The position numbers and the translations under genes are program-made. Positions 32,273-33,920 of a stretch of 33,920 nucleotides of DNA are shown here, in pieces; positions within the stretch are counted from its first letter, which is position 1, and each line of letters opens with the position of its first letter. Under the pieces are notes generated by a model that was not told the DNA's origin, made no database searches, and saw only the letters and a list, made by a program, of their open reading frames with translations. This DNA is from CAIWXH01 sp964555675 (GTDB lineage: Bacteria; Chloroflexota; Chloroflexia; Chloroflexales; Chloroflexaceae). The stretch spans positions 1-33,920 of the forward strand of contig CAZKTU010000049.1 of the NCBI GenBank assembly GCA_964555675.1, written 5' to 3'.

Positions 32273-33520
32273 ATGAGTGTCCCCGAGATCCAGGTCGACC
32301 CGGCCCTCAAGGCTCGTCTCGCCCAGGGCCACCCCTGGATCTACCGCAACCACGTGCGCGAGGTCGCCCGCCTGCGCTCGGGCCAGTGGGTGCGCGTTCG
32401 CTGCGGCGGCTTCAGCGCCTACGGCCTCTGGGACGCCAGCAGCGCGATCGCCGTGCGCGTCTTCAGCCGCCTCGCCCCGCCCGACGCCGCCTGGGTCGGC
32501 GAGCGCGTCTGGGACGCCTGGGAGGGCCGCGCGACGATCAGGGACGGCGCCGCGCCCACCACGGCCTATCGCTGGATCTACGGCGAGGGCGATGGCCTGC
32601 CCGGCCTCGTGGTCGACCGCTACGGCGACTACGCCATCATCCAGACCTACGCCGAGAGCCTGCAGACCCTCGTGCCCCTGGTGGCCTCGGCTCTGCGGGC
32701 CTGCGACCCTGACCTGCGCGGGGTTGCCCTGCGCGGGTCGCAAGACGAGGCGAAGCCTCTGCGCCCCCCCGAGGACGACCCTGCCGCCGCCGAGGACCGC
32801 GCCACCGCCGAGGACTCGACCCCGCCGCGCCTGCGCACCCTCTGGGGCGAGGCCCCGCCCGCCGACCTGGTGGTGCAGGAGCACGGGCTCTACTTCCACG
32901 CCGACCTCTACCGCGGCCAGAAGACCGGGCTCTTCCTCGACCACCGCGAGAACCGGCGCGCCCTCGAGGGGCTGGCAGGGGGGCGCAGCGTGCTCAACTG
33001 CTTCGCCTACACCGGGGCCTTCTCGCTCTACGCACTACGTGGGGGCGCCGCCGAGGTGGTCAGCTCGGATATCGGCAAGGGCCTGGCCGAGGCCGCCGAC
33101 GCCAACATCGCCCTCAACCGCCTCGACCGCTCGCGCCACAGCTTCATCACCGAAGACTGCTTCGCCCTGCTCGACACCTACGCCAAGGGCTCACGACGCT
33201 TCCAGATGCTCATCCTCGACCCGCCCAGCTTCGCCCGCCAGAAGAGCAACCTGCACGCGGCCCTGCGGGCCTACGCGCGCATCAACAGCCTGGCTATGCG
33301 CTGCATCGAGCCGGGTGGCCTGCTGGTGAGCGCCAGCTGCACCAGCCAGGTCGGCCCCGAGCAGTTCAGGGGCATCCTGGCCGAGGCCGCCGCCCAGAGC
33401 CAGGTGCGCCTCCAGATCATCCACGAGGCCGGCCAGCCCATCGATCACCCCGTCCCCGCGGGCTTCCCCGAAGGCCGCTACCTCAAGTTTGTCGTGGCGC
33501 GCGTATTGCCGCAGGCGTAG
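32273..33520 (+). CDS. RlmI-type class I SAM-dependent rRNA methyltransferase
   Basis: A 415-residue methyltransferase. Residues 1-70 form a PUA-like RNA-binding domain (RLAQGHPWIYRNHV). About 95-150 is the connecting EEHEE-like domain (RWIYGEGDGLPGLVVDRYGDY). About 200-415 is the Rossmann domain with SAM motif NCFAYTGAFSL (242-252) and catalytic DPPSF (316-320). The family methylates C5 of a cytosine in 23S rRNA (C1962 in E. coli for RlmI). About 45 residues between the domains (153-197) include an acidic, low-complexity insertion. It starts directly after the GlgD-like stop, without a strong ribosome site, and is followed by a terminator. The exact target base is inferred. Confidence 0.92.
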   Translation: MSVPEIQVDPALKARLAQGHPWIYRNHVREVARLRSGQWVRVRCGGFSAYGLWDASSAIAVRVFSRLAPPDAAWVGERVWDAWEGRATIRDGAAPTTAYRWIYGEGDGLPGLVVDRYGDYAIIQTYAESLQTLVPLVASALRACDPDLRGVALRGSQDEAKPLRPPEDDPAAAEDRATAEDSTPPRLRTLWGEAPPADLVVQEHGLYFHADLYRGQKTGLFLDHRENRRALEGLAGGRSVLNCFAYTGAFSLYALRGGAAEVVSSDIGKGLAEAADANIALNRLDRSRHSFITEDCFALLDTYAKGSRRFQMLILDPPSFARQKSNLHAALRAYARINSLAMRCIEPGGLLVSASCTSQVGPEQFRGILAEAAAQSQVRLQIIHEAGQPIDHPVPAGFPEGRYLKFVVARVLPQA

Positions 33521-33557
33521 GGCGGGTCGGGGGGGCGGCTCAGCACCGTGAATCACA

Positions 33558-33590
33558 AAGCGCCCGCCTCACAGAGTGAGACGGGCGCTT
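33558..33590. terminator. Bidirectional terminator between the methyltransferase and 5S rRNA
   Basis: AAGCGCCCG (33558-33566) pairs with CGGGCGCTT (33582-33590). After one mismatch, CTCAC pairs with GTGAG around loop AGA. It can end both the plus-strand operon and the minus-strand tRNA-5S transcript, although T-runs are short on both sides. Confidence 0.7.
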
Positions 33591-33600
33591 CGTAGTTGTA

Positions 33601-33714
33601 ACGTGCGTGGACCTACGTTCCCAGGGCTCAGGCCCCAGTAGCATCGGCGCTGCGGCGTTTCACGACCCGGTTCGGGATGGGACGGGGTGGGACCACCGCG
33701 CGAGTCACACACGT
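33601..33714 (-). rRNA. rrf: 5S ribosomal RNA
   Basis: The minus strand carries the 5S core: GGTGGTCCCACC, CCCATCCCGAACCGGG and the downstream GCCGATGCTACTGGGG loop region. The ends pair (ACGTGTGTGAC with GTCCACGCACGT, allowing G-U), giving helix I and boundaries good to a few bases. It directly follows the initiator tRNA gene. Confidence 0.92.
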
Positions 33715-33716
33715 AT

Positions 33717-33791
33717 TGGTAGCGGCGAGTGGATTCGAACCACTGACCTTCGGGTTATGAGCCCGACGAGCTGCCACTGCTCCACGCCGCG
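33717..33791 (-). tRNA. Initiator tRNA-Met (anticodon CAT)
   Basis: On the minus strand the cloverleaf is clear: anticodon arm TCGGGCTCATAACCCGA with CAT anticodon, T arm GTGGTTCGAATCCAC, and acceptor stem CGCGGCG/CGCCGCT with encoded ACCA. The three G-C pairs in the anticodon stem and the unpaired C1-U72 are the hallmarks of bacterial initiator tRNA. Upstream, TATAGT (minus, 33854-33849) could be a -10 box, but no -35 is evident. The 129 bases from 33792 to the window end show no 23S rRNA sequence and no gene that can be supported. Confidence 0.95.
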
Positions 33792-33920
33792 TCGTTCCAG
33801 CTGCATACCGCTCTGTGATAGATAGATGTGTCCTGCTTGCCACGGCCCACTATAGGACAGCGGACAGGGAAGCCCTCGACCATGCGCACCCTTGGCCTCC
33901 ACGTGTTACCACGCGTCCAG

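Noticed and set aside
29822..32944. 1040-codon open frame on the minus strand across glgC, the GlgD-like gene and the methyltransferase
   Set aside because: It is antisense to three well-recognised genes, has the Gly/Ala/Val/Asp/His-rich composition of reversed GC-rich codons, and matches no family.
33607..33902. Small frames such as one containing GEWIRTTDLRVMSPTSC
   Set aside because: They are translations through tRNA-fMet and 5S rRNA, a recurrent annotation artefact.

Overview
The window is very GC-rich, densely coded bacterial DNA and looks like a fragment of a Chloroflexota genome, probably class Chloroflexia. That is an inference from the combination of a translin-like protein, a GlgC/GlgD-like pair, a heptose/GT9 operon, fused peptide-type ABC ATPases and an F420-type flavin reductase; no taxonomic marker was compared. 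One run of 100 N at 26216-26315 flanked by the same 55 bases shows it comes from a scaffolded draft assembly.

Layout. (1) 1-6218, minus: an operon for a peptide/nickel-type (family 5) ABC importer, in the order solute-binding Tat lipoprotein, permease B, permease C, fused double ATPase, then a sugar phosphate isomerase/epimerase cut by the window edge. Its promoter has four 11-bp-spaced GTTA/GTTG units 10 bp from a TACACT -10 box, the geometry of a PhoB/PhoP-type promoter. (2) 6404-7036, minus: a translin-family protein. (3) 7106-15652, minus: an eight-gene, mostly overlapping operon for ADP-heptose supply and glycosylation (gmhB, three GT9 heptosyltransferase-like genes, two GT4-like genes, an SDR oxidoreductase, hldE). 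(4) 15.9-19.8 kb: a ferritin-like DUF892 protein and an alpha/beta hydrolase on plus, a GAF-PAS histidine kinase and a 73-aa protein on minus. Each of these four is preceded by a sigma-54-like element (CTGGCAC-N6-TGC) at a consistent distance. (5) 19887-24278, minus: a lipoprotein glycoside hydrolase and a GH2 beta-mannosidase behind a perfect TTGACA-N18-TATAAT promoter with an operator-like tandem repeat directly downstream. (6) 24.4-26.4 kb: a divergent pair, a DDN-type F420 protein and an MFS transporter interrupted by the assembly gap. (7) 26.4-27.5 kb: short intergenic repeats and a homocysteine S-methyltransferase. (8) 27.5-33.5 kb: glycogen genes (glgA on minus; a 106-aa small gene, glgC and a catalytically degenerate glgC paralogue on plus) and an RlmI-type rRNA methyltransferase. 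(9) 33.6-33.8 kb, minus: initiator tRNA-Met followed within a few bases by 5S rRNA, with no 23S rRNA visible in the 129 bases upstream.

The most interesting observations are the set of four sigma-54-like promoters, the Pho-box-like array before the ABC importer, the second ADP-glucose pyrophosphorylase that has lost exactly the two residues known to separate catalytic from modulatory subunits, and a heptose operon in a phylum generally regarded as lacking LPS. Neither sigma-54 nor PhoB/PhoP is encoded in this window, so both regulatory readings rest on DNA motifs alone.
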